Positions 9,000 through 16,697 of a DNA stretch of 32,503 nt are shown piece by piece; position 1 is the stretch's first letter, and every line of letters begins with the position of its first letter. Under the pieces are notes generated by a model. It did not search any database, was not told the origin of the DNA, and saw only the letters and a list, made by a program, of their open reading frames with translations. The DNA is from Nitrospiraceae bacterium (GTDB lineage Bacteria > Nitrospirota > Thermodesulfovibrionia > Thermodesulfovibrionales > Dissulfurispiraceae), in NCBI GenBank assembly GCA_012517735.1, contig JAAYUK010000176.1:1-32503 (forward strand), written 5' to 3'. Position numbers and translations under genes: made by a program.

Positions 9000-10127
9000 A
9001 TGTCAGATCAGATCATCAAACCGGATTTGAAGTTTACCGAAGCGATCATTGCTGCGGGCGGTGAATCACTCAAGAAGTGCTACCAGTGCTCGACCTGCAC
9101 GGTTGTCTGCGACGTCACCCCCGATCGGAAACCGTTCCCGCGCAAGGAGATGCTGTATGCCCAGTGGGGACTGAAAGACAAGCTGCTGGCGAGCCCGGAT
9201 GTCTGGCTCTGCCACCAGTGCAGCGACTGCACAGCCCATTGCCCGCGCGGCGCAAAGCCGGGCGAGGTGCTCGGAGCGGTGCGGAAGATGACGATTCAGG
9301 AATATTCGAGCCCGTCCTGCATGGGGAAAATGGTGAATGACGCAAAGTTTGCGATTCTCCTCTTCGCCATTCCGACCATCATCTTCCTGTTCGAACTCTT
9401 CATTCAGGGCCATCTGACCAACGGCATCCCGCGTATCCCGAACGGGCAGCTCATGTCGTACTCCCTCATGTTTCCGCCGACGGCCTACATTGATCCGGTG
9501 TTTGTGCTCACCGCGATATTTGCAGTGGTCATGTTCTACAAGGGAGTAAAAAAATACTGGGCCGCTATGGCGGCAAATCATCCCGAACCGCCGAGAAAAG
9601 ACGTCATTTCCGCAGTCATTGCGACGATTCAGGAAATTCTGACGCATTCGGTATTTGAAAAGTGCGGGGTGGCGAAGGATCGTTCGATCGCGCACAAGAT
9701 CGTCTTCTATTCATTTGTCGGCCTGGCGATCACAACTGCGCTTGCGGCCTCGTATATTTATGTTTTCAACTACAATGGTCCGTATCCGCAGACGAACATC
9801 GTCAAATGGATCGGCAATGTGAGCGGTATCGCGCTGCTTGTCGGCATAACCATGGTCATTCTGAACCGGTTCAAGAACCAGGAGAAGTCGGGTATCGGCA
9901 GTTATTTTGACTGGTTCTTTATCTTCATTGTGTACGGCGTTGGTCTGACCGGCATGCTGGCGCAGATTCTCCGACTGGCGAATATCCCGGTTCTCGGGTA
10001 TCCGATGTATTTTGCGCATCTGGTATTCGTATTTGTGCTGTTTGCCTATGCGCCGTACTCCAAGATGGCACATATGGTCTACCGTACCACGGCGATGGTT
10101 TTTGCCAAGTACAGCAACCGGAGCTAG
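9000..10127 (+). CDS. qmoC: quinone-interacting oxidoreductase membrane subunit QmoC (HdrC-HdrE fusion)
   Basis: Membrane anchor of Qmo. The N-terminal HdrC-like region carries two [4Fe-4S] motifs: Cys27, 30, 33, 37 and Cys71, 74, 77, 81. The C-terminal part is a heme-b type membrane domain with about six hydrophobic segments, for example FAILLFAIPTIIFLFELF and WFFIFIVYGVGLTGML, and histidines suited to heme ligation (YFAHLVF, KMAHMVY). It oxidises menaquinol and feeds electrons to QmoA/B and on to AprBA. Length of 375 aa is normal. It has an AGGAGG ribosome-binding site close to qmoB, and is the last gene of the qmo unit. Confidence 0.96.
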   Translation: MSDQIIKPDLKFTEAIIAAGGESLKKCYQCSTCTVVCDVTPDRKPFPRKEMLYAQWGLKDKLLASPDVWLCHQCSDCTAHCPRGAKPGEVLGAVRKMTIQEYSSPSCMGKMVNDAKFAILLFAIPTIIFLFELFIQGHLTNGIPRIPNGQLMSYSLMFPPTAYIDPVFVLTAIFAVVMFYKGVKKYWAAMAANHPEPPRKDVISAVIATIQEILTHSVFEKCGVAKDRSIAHKIVFYSFVGLAITTALAASYIYVFNYNGPYPQTNIVKWIGNVSGIALLVGITMVILNRFKNQEKSGIGSYFDWFFIFIVYGVGLTGMLAQILRLANIPVLGYPMYFAHLVFVFVLFAYAPYSKMAHMVYRTTAMVFAKYSNRS

Positions 10128-10137
10128 GCGGCTGTGC

Positions 10138-10166
10138 TTCAAAAAGGGAAATCATGATGGTATAAT
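10138..10166 (+). promoter_or_regulatory. promoter for hppA (extended -10)
   Basis: A perfect TATAAT at 10161-10166 is preceded by TGG (10158-10160), giving an extended -10 element. TTCAAA lies 17 nt upstream (10138-10143), a 4/6 match to the -35 consensus. It begins 10 nt after the qmoC stop and about 107 nt before the hppA start codon, so hppA can be transcribed independently of qmoABC. Confidence 0.6.
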
Positions 10167-10209
10167 GACGGTTTTGGGGAGGTGAGCGTTTCAGAGGGGG
10201 TAGCGAAGC

Positions 10210-10254
10210 ATGAAGTACAATTGGCGGATTGCAGCAAATAGACAAGAAATCTGA
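10210..10254 (+). CDS. possible 14-residue leader peptide before hppA
   Basis: ATG at 10210 opens 14 codons (MKYNWRIAANRQEI) with stop TGA at 10252-10254. The stop directly abuts the AAGGAGG ribosome-binding site of hppA. A GAGGGGG block at 10194-10200 sits 9 nt upstream of this ATG. Stop-to-ribosome-site contact would allow translational coupling. There is no homology evidence, so this is weakly supported. Confidence 0.2.
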   Translation: MKYNWRIAANRQEI

Positions 10255-10272
10255 AGGAGGAAAGGAAAAAGC

Positions 10273-12348
10273 ATGACACCGATATTGATTTTTGCTTTAA
10301 TTTGCGGTGCAATAGGTATCATTTATTCATTTGTCACGAAGTCGTGGGTCGCGAGTCTGCCGACCGGCGACAAGAAGATGGTCGCAATTTCGGAAGCGAT
10401 CAAGGAAGGCGCTGAAGCCTTCCTCGCCAGAGAGTACAAGACGGTTGCGATGGTTGCCGTCGTACTGTTCGTTATTATCGCCGTCGGCCTCGGTCTCTGG
10501 ACAGCCCTCGGCTTCATCATCGGCGTTATCGGCTCAGCCGCAGCCGGCTATTTTGGCATGATGGTTACCGTCATGTCGAACGTGCGCACCACTGAAGCAG
10601 CCAAGAAGGGTCTTCAGGACGCACTTTCGGTTGCTTTCAAGGGCGGGTCGGTGACCGGAGTCATGGTTGTTGCCCTTGGTCTTCTCGGCATCTCGATCTT
10701 CTATATGATCGCCAAGTCCATGGTCGATGTTGAAACGGCCTTTCACGCGCTTATCGGTCTCGGCTTCGGCTGTTCGCTCATGTCGGTCTTTGCCCGTATC
10801 GCCGGCGGTATTTACACCAAGGCTGCCGATGTCGGCGCCGACCTCGTCGGAAAGGTTGAAGCAGGCATTCCGGAAGACGATCCGCGCAACCCGGCGGTTA
10901 TCGCTGACAACGTCGGCGACAACGTGGGTGACTGCGCAGGCATGGCGGCCGACCTGTATGAAACCTATACCGTTACCATCGTTGCGGCCATGCTGCTCGC
11001 AAAAACCGTTTTTGGCGCAGGCAGTCTCTGGGTTGAATATCCGCTGCTGCTCGGCGGTATTTCCATTATTGCCTCGATTATCGGAACCTACTTTGTGAAA
11101 ATGGGCGCAAGCCAGTACATCATGGGCGCCCTGTATAAGGGGCTTGCCGTTGCCGGCATTCTGGCAGCAATCGCGTTCTACTTTGCCACTTCCTGGTTTA
11201 TGGGACTTCTGCCGGCAGGACAGCAGACGATGTCGGTCATGAACGTTTTCCTCTGCGCGGTCATCGGCCTCGTGCTTACCGGCCTGATCGTCTGGATCAC
11301 TGAGTACTACACCGGCAAGGAATACCGGCCGGTCAAGATCATCGCCAAGGCTTCACTGACCGGCCACGGCACCAACGTTATCGCCGGTCTCGCCATGAGT
11401 ATGGAAGCGACCGCACTTCCGGCGCTCACCATCGTCGGCGCGATCCTCGGTTCGTTTGCCCTCGGCGGAGGCTTCTCGGGCAACCCGAGCGGCGGTCTCT
11501 TCGCTATCGCGCTCTCGGCGGTCTCGATGCTTTCGATGACCGGTATTGTTGTTGCAATTGACTCCTACGGTCCGATTACGGACAACGCCGGCGGTATTGC
11601 GGAAATGTCCGAGCTTCCGGAATCTGTCCGCGCAGTCACTGATCCGCTCGATGCAGTCGGCAACACCACCAAGGCGGTCACGAAGGGCTATGCAATCGGC
11701 TCCGCTGCTCTTGCAGCACTGGTTCTGTTTGCTGAGTACTCGCGTTCGTTCCCGTCGGCAATACAGTTTGATCTCTCCAACCCCATGATCATAGCCGGTC
11801 TCTTCCTCGGCGGTCTCATTCCGTACTACTTCGGCGGTCTGCTCATGCTGGCGGTCGGAAGGGCTGCCGGCGGCGTTGTTGACGAGGTTCGCAGACAGTT
11901 CCGCGAGATCAAGGGCATCATGGAAGGCACCGGCAAACCGGAATACGGCAAGTGCGTCGACATCGTTACCCAGTCGGCAATCAAGGAAATGATGCTTCCG
12001 GCGCTCATCCCGGTTGTTGCTCCGCTGGCAGTCGGCTTTATCCTCGGCCGCGAAGCGCTTGGTGGCATGCTGATCGGCTCGATCCTCACCGGTCTGTTCC
12101 AGGCGATCGCCATGACCTCTGGCGGTGGCGCATGGGATAACGGCAAGAAGATCTTTGAAGACGGCGTAACCGACGACAAGGGCGTCATGCACAAGAAGGG
12201 CAGCGACGGCCACAAGGCTGCTGTCACCGGCGACACGGTCGGCGACCCGTACAAGGATACTGCAGGTCCGGCAATCAACCCGATGATCAAGGTCATCAAC
12301 ATCGTGGCGCTGCTGATTGCTCCGCTGCTGATCAAGTTCGGAAAGTAG
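10273..12348 (+). CDS. hppA: membrane-bound proton-translocating pyrophosphatase, K+-independent type
   Basis: Integral membrane enzyme that couples PPi hydrolysis to ion export. The catalytic signature [11 protein letters not shown] is at residues 186-196, followed by the acidic PPi/Mg site [19 protein letters not shown], and a second acidic cluster near the C-terminus ([17 protein letters not shown]). Length of 691 aa with many hydrophobic segments fits the 16-helix family. The diagnostic segment reads GNTTKAVT (463-470): Lys467 and Thr470 are the residues associated with K+-independent, H+-pumping enzymes, where K+-dependent ones carry Ala. It follows qmoC after 145 bp with its own promoter and is closed by a terminator. 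Its likely role here is recovery of the PPi made by Sat. Confidence 0.97.
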   Translation: MTPILIFALICGAIGIIYSFVTKSWVASLPTGDKKMVAISEAIKEGAEAFLAREYKTVAMVAVVLFVIIAVGLGLWTALGFIIGVIGSAAAGYFGMMVTVMSNVRTTEAAKKGLQDALSVAFKGGSVTGVMVVALGLLGISIFYMIAKSMVDVETAFHALIGLGFGCSLMSVFARIAGGIYTKAADVGADLVGKVEAGIPEDDPRNPAVIADNVGDNVGDCAGMAADLYETYTVTIVAAMLLAKTVFGAGSLWVEYPLLLGGISIIASIIGTYFVKMGASQYIMGALYKGLAVAGILAAIAFYFATSWFMGLLPAGQQTMSVMNVFLCAVIGLVLTGLIVWITEYYTGKEYRPVKIIAKASLTGHGTNVIAGLAMSMEATALPALTIVGAILGSFALGGGFSGNPSGGLFAIALSAVSMLSMTGIVVAIDSYGPITDNAGGIAEMSELPESVRAVTDPLDAVGNTTKAVTKGYAIGSAALAALVLFAEYSRSFPSAIQFDLSNPMIIAGLFLGGLIPYYFGGLLMLAVGRAAGGVVDEVRRQFREIKGIMEGTGKPEYGKCVDIVTQSAIKEMMLPALIPVVAPLAVGFILGREALGGMLIGSILTGLFQAIAMTSGGGAWDNGKKIFEDGVTDDKGVMHKKGSDGHKAAVTGDTVGDPYKDTAGPAINPMIKVINIVALLIAPLLIKFGK

Positions 12349-12365
12349 TAGTTCCGCTGCACCAC

Positions 12366-12401
12366 AAGAGGCCGGCAGGGTTTCCTGCCGGCCTCTTTCT
12401 T
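12366..12401 (+). terminator. intrinsic terminator after hppA
   Basis: A 14-bp stem (12366-12379 with 12384-12397; core GGCCGGCAGG/CCTGCCGGCC) with a 4-nt loop is followed by the T-rich TTTCTTT. It begins 17 nt after the hppA stop. Confidence 0.9.
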
Positions 12402-12743
12402 TGCTTTAACCCAGAAATATCATCCCAAAAAAGTCACTGGATTCGATCGAAAGCGCTCAGAGCCCGGCTGGGCTGGCAACAGAGCGGATTTATTCGGCGA
12501 AGTGACGCATACAGGACGTATGTGCGAGGCGAATACCTCGGAGGACGGCTGGACGCCGTCCGAGAAGCGGGGCCCCCGAAAATGTCCATGACTTTTCGGG
12601 GTGACAGTTGAGCGGCGTTGCCTGCCCTGCCGGGCTAATGACAATTCCGGGTTGAAAGAGCACAGTGCCTCGCCACAGGCCAGCAAGAAACCAGGAGGCT
12701 GAAGAACAACGGTTTGGAAGATTGAAGGAGTGCGGAAAGGCTG
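12399..12743. other. 345-bp gene-free stretch between hppA and the TPR lipoprotein gene
   Basis: Convergent intergenic region. Most of it is the structured repeat copy described separately (12433-12656). The remaining bases up to 12743 show no ribosome-binding site, promoter or clear hairpin. An 88-codon minus-strand frame (12420-12686) crosses it but is not judged a gene. Confidence 0.6.
12433..12656. repeat. dispersed structured repeat, copy A
   Basis: Bases 12433-12621 match 32314-32503 in the same orientation, with one 1-nt indel and roughly 25 substitutions by eye, most of them in the first 60 nt. The rest of this copy (12627-12656) also matches 16643-16671. It contains consecutive hairpins: CGCATAC/GTATGTG (12506-12524), GAGG/CCTC (12526-12539), GGACGGC/GCCGTCC (12543-12561) and CCCCGAAAA/TTTTCGGGG (12574-12601, with an inner GTC/GAC pair). 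No terminal inverted repeats, target duplication or transposase are visible, so it is not an insertion sequence. It may be a non-autonomous or structured-RNA repeat family. Confidence 0.8.
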
Positions 12744-13460
12744 CTAGTATTTCAGGATATCAAGAAGATCCTGGAGATCCTGCTCGGCATCACCGGTAGC
12801 CATGCGCAGCCTCTTGCGAACATCATCCGTGAAGCGTTCGCGGTCTCCCTGAATGTTCGGATCGAACTCCAGCGCCTTTTCCAGCGTCTCGGCAGCTTCC
12901 GACAGGCGATCCATACGGTTCAGGACAAGAGCCATTCCATACAGCGGCAGCACATACTTCGGGTTCCTCTTCAGGGCATCATTGAAAGCCTTGATCGATG
13001 CGTCGTAGCTGCCGAGACGGTACAGGGCAAGCCCGAGATTGTAGTACGCCCGTTCGGGCGCGGTGTAGAGCGGGTCTGCAAGCGCCTGACGGAAAGACTC
13101 TGCAGCTTCCTTGAACTGCCGGATATTCATCTGGGCGATGCCCATGTTGAGATACGCCTCAGTCAGCCGCGGATCCGCAGCAACCGCCTGCTGGAAATAT
13201 TTTACCGCATGATCGTACTCCTGAAACTGCAGATGCACAATGCCGAGATTGCTGAGAACACTGGCATTGCCTGGTTCCTGCTGCAGCGCCTTGTGCAGTT
13301 CAACGGAGGCAAGCTGAAAGCGTCCTTCGCTCATATACGCCTGCGCCATTTTCACATAAAAGGCAGCATCCTTTTCAGCTTCAGGCCCGGGAGTTGAGGC
13401 AACACAACCGAATGTAAGACAGCCGCAGAGCATCATTCCGATTACGATTGTTCGTTTCAT
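12744..13460 (-). CDS. TPR-repeat lipoprotein
   Basis: A 238-aa protein with a signal peptide and lipobox: MKRTIVIGMML then LTFG-Cys19, so it is predicted to be exported and lipid-anchored. The mature part is almost wholly tetratricopeptide repeats, visible as repeated A/G/Y/A patterns (for example EAYLNMGIAQMNIRQFKEAA, YYNLGLALYRLGSYDASI). TPR lipoproteins of this size include pilus-assembly PilF/PilW-like proteins and general scaffolds; which one this is cannot be told. A GTG 24 nt upstream (13484) would lengthen the frame by eight residues, but ATG 13460 gives a normal signal peptide. No ribosome-binding site is seen for either. A -10 box (TACAAT, 13468-13473) lies 7 nt before this ATG, suggesting a leaderless mRNA. 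Confidence 0.85.
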   Translation of the reverse strand: MKRTIVIGMMLCGCLTFGCVASTPGPEAEKDAAFYVKMAQAYMSEGRFQLASVELHKALQQEPGNASVLSNLGIVHLQFQEYDHAVKYFQQAVAADPRLTEAYLNMGIAQMNIRQFKEAAESFRQALADPLYTAPERAYYNLGLALYRLGSYDASIKAFNDALKRNPKYVLPLYGMALVLNRMDRLSEAAETLEKALEFDPNIQGDRERFTDDVRKRLRMATGDAEQDLQDLLDILKY

Positions 13461-13467
13461 AGTGACG

Positions 13468-13497
13468 ATTGTATCGTATTTCACTGCTCAAGGGCAA
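13468..13497 (-). promoter_or_regulatory. promoter of the TPR lipoprotein gene (leaderless type)
   Basis: Minus strand: -35 TTGCCC (13492-13497), 18-nt spacer, -10 TACAAT (13468-13473), then 7 nt to the ATG at 13460. The predicted start of transcription is the A of the start codon. Confidence 0.5.
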
Positions 13498-13667
13498 GCA
13501 GACGACAGCAGAACCTGACAATCTCCATGCGGCCTGCCGGGGTTAGGCACCGCGGCTCCACGAACGCCCCAGCAACGTCCTGAACATGTCCGGAGCCTTT
13601 CTGTCCAGCCGCCCATTGGTGTGCTGAACGGCAGAGCTTCAGGCAGCAGGGCATGTGCGGTCAAAGG

Positions 13668-13673
13668 TATAAT
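13668..13673 (+). promoter_or_regulatory. -10 box immediately before rlmN
   Basis: A perfect TATAAT lies 5 nt before the rlmN ATG (13679). No good -35 box is present and there is no ribosome-binding site, so a leaderless or near-leaderless transcript is plausible. Confidence 0.45.
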
Positions 13674-13678
13674 AACCC

Positions 13679-14761
13679 ATGATCAAAACAAACCTGAAAG
13701 CGCTTTCCCGCGAGGAACTGCCCGCATATATCCAGTCGCTCGGGCTCACAAAATTTCGCGCAAAGCAGCTGATACACTGGATTTACGAACGCCGCGCCCG
13801 GAATATCGAAGAGATAACAGAGTATTCCAAAGACCTGCGGGAACGTTTGGCTGAACAATCGTACATCAGCAATCTGAAGATGCTCGAACGGCTCGTCTCC
13901 GAAGATGGAACCGAAAAATATCTCTGGGAACTGGAAGATGGCGAAACGATCGAAAGCGTCCTGATCCCGGAAGAAGATCGTCTGACGCTCTGCATCTCTT
14001 CGCAGGTGGGGTGTGCGCTGAAGTGTGCTTTTTGCCTTACCGGCACCCTCGGGCTGAAGCGCAATCTTGAAGCGCATGAGATCGTCGATCAGGTGATCTC
14101 GGTCTCACGGCATATTGCGCCAAGGGAGCTTACGAACATTGTGCTGATGGGTATGGGCGAACCGCTCATGAATTCCGGCAATGTAATCGAAGCACTCTGG
14201 CGAATGACCGACTGGATGAAGCTTACCGCTCGTCGCATAACGCTTTCGACAGCAGGGATTGTTCCCAGAATCCGAGAATTGCCGACAAGGGCTCCTGCGG
14301 TAAATCTTGCGATTTCCTTGAATGCAACGACAGATGAGGTGCGCGACCGTGTGATGCCCGTCAACAAAACGTATCCGCTGAGAGAACTCCTCGCCGCATG
14401 CCGCAACTATCCGCTCCTGCCCCGGCGGCATATCATGTTCGAATATGTCATGCTCAAGGGCGTGAACGATACGGATGCCGATGCCCGGCGGCTCAAGGAG
14501 ATCATGAGCACCATCTCGTCGAAGGTGAATCTCATCCCGTTCAATGCCTCTCCCGGAGCTGCTTTCGAGCCGCCGGATGATGAGCGTACCCGTGCATTTC
14601 AGAAGATCCTGGTCAGTGCGGGACATTATGCCTTTATCCGGAAGAGCAAGGGGCAGGACATCCTTGCTGCCTGCGGACAACTGAAAGCGAGGAATGCCTC
14701 AGCAGCACCGGGTCTCGATCCGGACAATCCGATAGCGGGAAAGTCTTCCGACTGCGGGTAA
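13679..14761 (+). CDS. rlmN: dual-specificity 23S rRNA/tRNA adenine-C2 methyltransferase (radical SAM)
   Basis: Methylates A2503 of 23S rRNA and A37 of some tRNAs by radical SAM chemistry. The 4Fe-4S-binding CxxxCxxC motif is at Cys112, Cys116, Cys119 (CALKCAFC). The C-terminal catalytic cysteine lies in AACGQL (Cys332). The N-terminal domain (LKALSREELPAYIQSLGL and following) is the accessory RNA-binding domain of RlmN, and MGMGEPLMN is the SAM-binding GEP motif. Length of 360 aa is normal. The start fits the family and lies 5 nt after a TATAAT with no Shine-Dalgarno sequence. It ends 1 nt from the end of the convergent 67-aa gene. C-terminal residues after about 340 are Ala/Pro-rich and probably disordered. 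Confidence 0.97.
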   Translation: MIKTNLKALSREELPAYIQSLGLTKFRAKQLIHWIYERRARNIEEITEYSKDLRERLAEQSYISNLKMLERLVSEDGTEKYLWELEDGETIESVLIPEEDRLTLCISSQVGCALKCAFCLTGTLGLKRNLEAHEIVDQVISVSRHIAPRELTNIVLMGMGEPLMNSGNVIEALWRMTDWMKLTARRITLSTAGIVPRIRELPTRAPAVNLAISLNATTDEVRDRVMPVNKTYPLRELLAACRNYPLLPRRHIMFEYVMLKGVNDTDADARRLKEIMSTISSKVNLIPFNASPGAAFEPPDDERTRAFQKILVSAGHYAFIRKSKGQDILAACGQLKARNASAAPGLDPDNPIAGKSSDCG

Positions 14762-14762
14762 A

Positions 14763-14966
14763 TCAGCCCTTCACTCGCTTGATCGTCCCGTTACTCAGCA
14801 TTTCCTGAAACTGCGCAAGCAGTGCTTTTTCCTCATTGTCGATATGCCCGTCATCATGCGCGCATTGCATGATTTTGTCATACTCCTCGGGCGTTACTTC
14901 GAGATCCTGGATGGCGTGGTTGATCAATGCCTTCAGTGTGGAAGACGACGCGCTCGGCTTTCCCAT
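14763..14966 (-). CDS. small acidic helical protein of unknown function (67 aa)
   Basis: Not recognised with confidence. The N-terminus is Ser/Ala-rich (MGKPSASSST), followed by predicted helices. The segment DLEVTPEEYDKIMQCAHDDG and then HIDNEEKALLAQFQEML resembles short TerB-like or EF-hand-like 'DGxID..E' helices, and ends GTIKRVKG. A strong AAGGAGG ribosome-binding site sits 8 nt before ATG, which makes it a real gene. It is convergent with rlmN with a 1-nt gap and divergent from the kinase gene. It could be a small regulatory protein, but function is unknown. Confidence 0.75.
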   Translation of the reverse strand: MGKPSASSSTLKALINHAIQDLEVTPEEYDKIMQCAHDDGHIDNEEKALLAQFQEMLSNGTIKRVKG

Positions 14967-15057
14967 GGATACTGCCTCCTTGGTGTTGTTTTGATCAGGA
15001 TTTCTCCGTGCATCTTAAAATCAAAATCCGTTTGTCCGTGATTCTGTTACGCGTGTT

Positions 15058-15087
15058 TTGAAACATCGCCACAGTACTCTGTATGAA
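15058..15087 (+). promoter_or_regulatory. possible promoter in the 237-bp gap before the kinase gene
   Basis: TTGAAA (15058-15063) and TATGAA (15082-15087) are separated by 18 nt on the + strand. It is a moderate match that would give a leader of about 110 nt for the kinase at 15204. The remaining gap (14967-15203) must also hold the promoter of the divergent 67-aa gene, for which no clear box was seen. Confidence 0.25.
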
Positions 15088-15203
15088 TTATACCATCGGC
15101 CTTACGGAACATGAAATCAGGGAATGTGTTTGCGAGCTGCTTCCTGACAGCTGTCGGCATGGGCTGGATTGCATTTTCATCCAATCAGCGATAAGGTTGG
15201 AGT

Positions 15204-16619
15204 ATGTACAGCAAGTTTTTCAGGATCGCCGGCATGCAGAGCGATGCTTATGAGTTTCTCATGCAGAGCCGCTTCTTCAGCTCAGTCTCTGCGGAGGGGA
15301 AGCTCAGTCTCCTGATGGCGCTGAAGCACCGGCATCTGCAAGCGGGCGAGCACCTCATCCGGCAGGGCGAGCCGGGCGACTGTCTCTATCTTATCCAGAA
15401 CGGCACCTGTTCCGTTGTTGTGGAGCGTGACGACGGTATGGTCCCGATAACCGTTCTCGGACGCGAAGACATCGTGGGTGAGATGGCGTTGCTGACCGGG
15501 GAGGAGCGGAACGCTCACGTCTATGCCCAGACGGAAGCCGATGTGTGGCAGCTCGACAAGAAATCCTTTGAGGAGCTCAGTGTTCGTGATCCTGAAATCC
15601 GCCATTTTCTGACCGATATAGTGACAAGCCGCTTTTCCCGCTCACCGGTCATTGCGGAGCGGACGATCGGAAAGTATGTCGTCAACGAAATGCTCGGTCA
15701 GGGAGGGTGGAGCTTTGTCTACAAAGGAGTCCATGCCACACTCAACATGCCGGTCGCCGTCAAGATGCTCAAGCATACTATGGCGATGGAGCCAGAATTC
15801 ATGGAGACTTTTCTGCAAGAAGCGCGCATTATCGCCAACCTGAACCATGAAAATATCGTCAAGGTCTACGATATCGAACAAATATACCGGACGGTTTTCA
15901 TTGTCATGGAATACCTGGAGGGAGTGTCACTGCAGCAGGTGCTGCAGGAAACTCCCCGGCTCTCGTTGTCGGAAACGCTCAGGATAGTGCTGCAGGTCTG
16001 TCACGGGCTGGCATATGCTCATGCTTCGGGTATTGTGCATGGAGACATCAAGCCGGGCAATATTTTTATCACCACGGATGAGGTGGCGAAGATCGTGGAT
16101 TTCGGTCTTGCCTGTCCCGCCGGGGCCGAGGCTGCCGGCCTTCGGGGAACGCCATCCTACATTTCGCCTGAGCAGATTCGCATGGTGCCTGCCGATGCGC
16201 GTTCAGACATCTATTCCCTCGGGATCATGACCTATCGGCTGCTGACCGGCGAACTGCCGTTTCAGAGCGGGGAGTTGAGTGATCTTTTGAAGCAGCATCT
16301 TGATGCTCCGGTTCCTGATCCCCGCCGGCTGGTGCCAGATCTGCCGCAGGAGCTGGTGCAGTTTATCTTCAGGGCGACGGCAAAGAATCCGGAGAACCGG
16401 TATCGAAACCTGTCTGAAGTATGTGCTGCCTTGCAGCCGGTCTGGCAGCATGTCGGGGAGAAACCAGCGGGCGGGGCGTCTCGGCACTGTATGACCGGAC
16501 TGTTTCTCTTCTACCGGGACGACCAGCATGAGGTGGTCAAACGACTCGTGAAGGAGTTCACGGAGGAACTGAATAAGATCGGTGTCCGGCATCATGAGTC
16601 CGAGTATGACGACGTCTGA
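15204..16619 (+). CDS. Ser/Thr protein kinase with N-terminal cyclic-nucleotide-binding domain
   Basis: A 471-aa fusion. Residues about 15-145 form a cNMP-binding (CRP-like) domain: LIRQGEPGDCLYLIQNG, then the phosphate-binding cassette GEMALL with Arg conserved in EERNAHV. Residues about 157-425 form a Hanks-type kinase: Gly loop LGQGGWSFVYKG from 164, catalytic Lys187 (VAVKML), catalytic loop H279-G-D281-I-K283-P-G-N, and DFG 299-301, followed by GTPSYISPEQ. The catalytic loop is HGD, not HRD, so the kinase is of the non-RD type, usually not controlled by activation-loop phosphorylation. No membrane segment is seen, so it is cytoplasmic. The C-terminal tail (RDDQHEVVKRLVKEFTEEL) is helical. 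The natural reading is a kinase gated by a cyclic nucleotide; ligand and target are unknown. Confidence 0.9.
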   Translation: MYSKFFRIAGMQSDAYEFLMQSRFFSSVSAEGKLSLLMALKHRHLQAGEHLIRQGEPGDCLYLIQNGTCSVVVERDDGMVPITVLGREDIVGEMALLTGEERNAHVYAQTEADVWQLDKKSFEELSVRDPEIRHFLTDIVTSRFSRSPVIAERTIGKYVVNEMLGQGGWSFVYKGVHATLNMPVAVKMLKHTMAMEPEFMETFLQEARIIANLNHENIVKVYDIEQIYRTVFIVMEYLEGVSLQQVLQETPRLSLSETLRIVLQVCHGLAYAHASGIVHGDIKPGNIFITTDEVAKIVDFGLACPAGAEAAGLRGTPSYISPEQIRMVPADARSDIYSLGIMTYRLLTGELPFQSGELSDLLKQHLDAPVPDPRRLVPDLPQELVQFIFRATAKNPENRYRNLSEVCAALQPVWQHVGEKPAGGASRHCMTGLFLFYRDDQHEVVKRLVKEFTEELNKIGVRHHESEYDDV

Positions 16620-16642
16620 AAAGCACAGCGGTATCCGGTCAT

Positions 16643-16671
16643 CTGCCGGGCTAATGACCATTCGGGATGAA
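16643..16671. repeat. fragment of the dispersed repeat (3' tail)
   Basis: CTGCCGGGCTAATGAC and the following bases match 12627-12656 (the tail of copy A) with about three differences. It sits in the 78-bp convergent gap between the kinase gene and the HslV-like gene. GGTCAT (16637-16642) and ATGACC (16654-16659) form a hairpin around the shared core. Confidence 0.5.
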
Positions 16672-16697
16672 GCCGGAATTGTGGGAGTCCCTGCGGA

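Noticed and set aside
12420-12686. 88-codon minus-strand frame across the repeat
   Set aside because: The frame is also open in copy B, but the two copies differ mostly by amino-acid-changing substitutions while hairpins are preserved. No ribosome-binding site. Best explained as a chance frame in a structured repeat.
15083-15250. Short + frame starting MNYTIGLTEHEIREC before the kinase gene
   Set aside because: It reads plausibly at first, but there is no ribosome-binding site, it overlaps the start of the kinase gene in another frame, and no -10 box lies at leaderless spacing.
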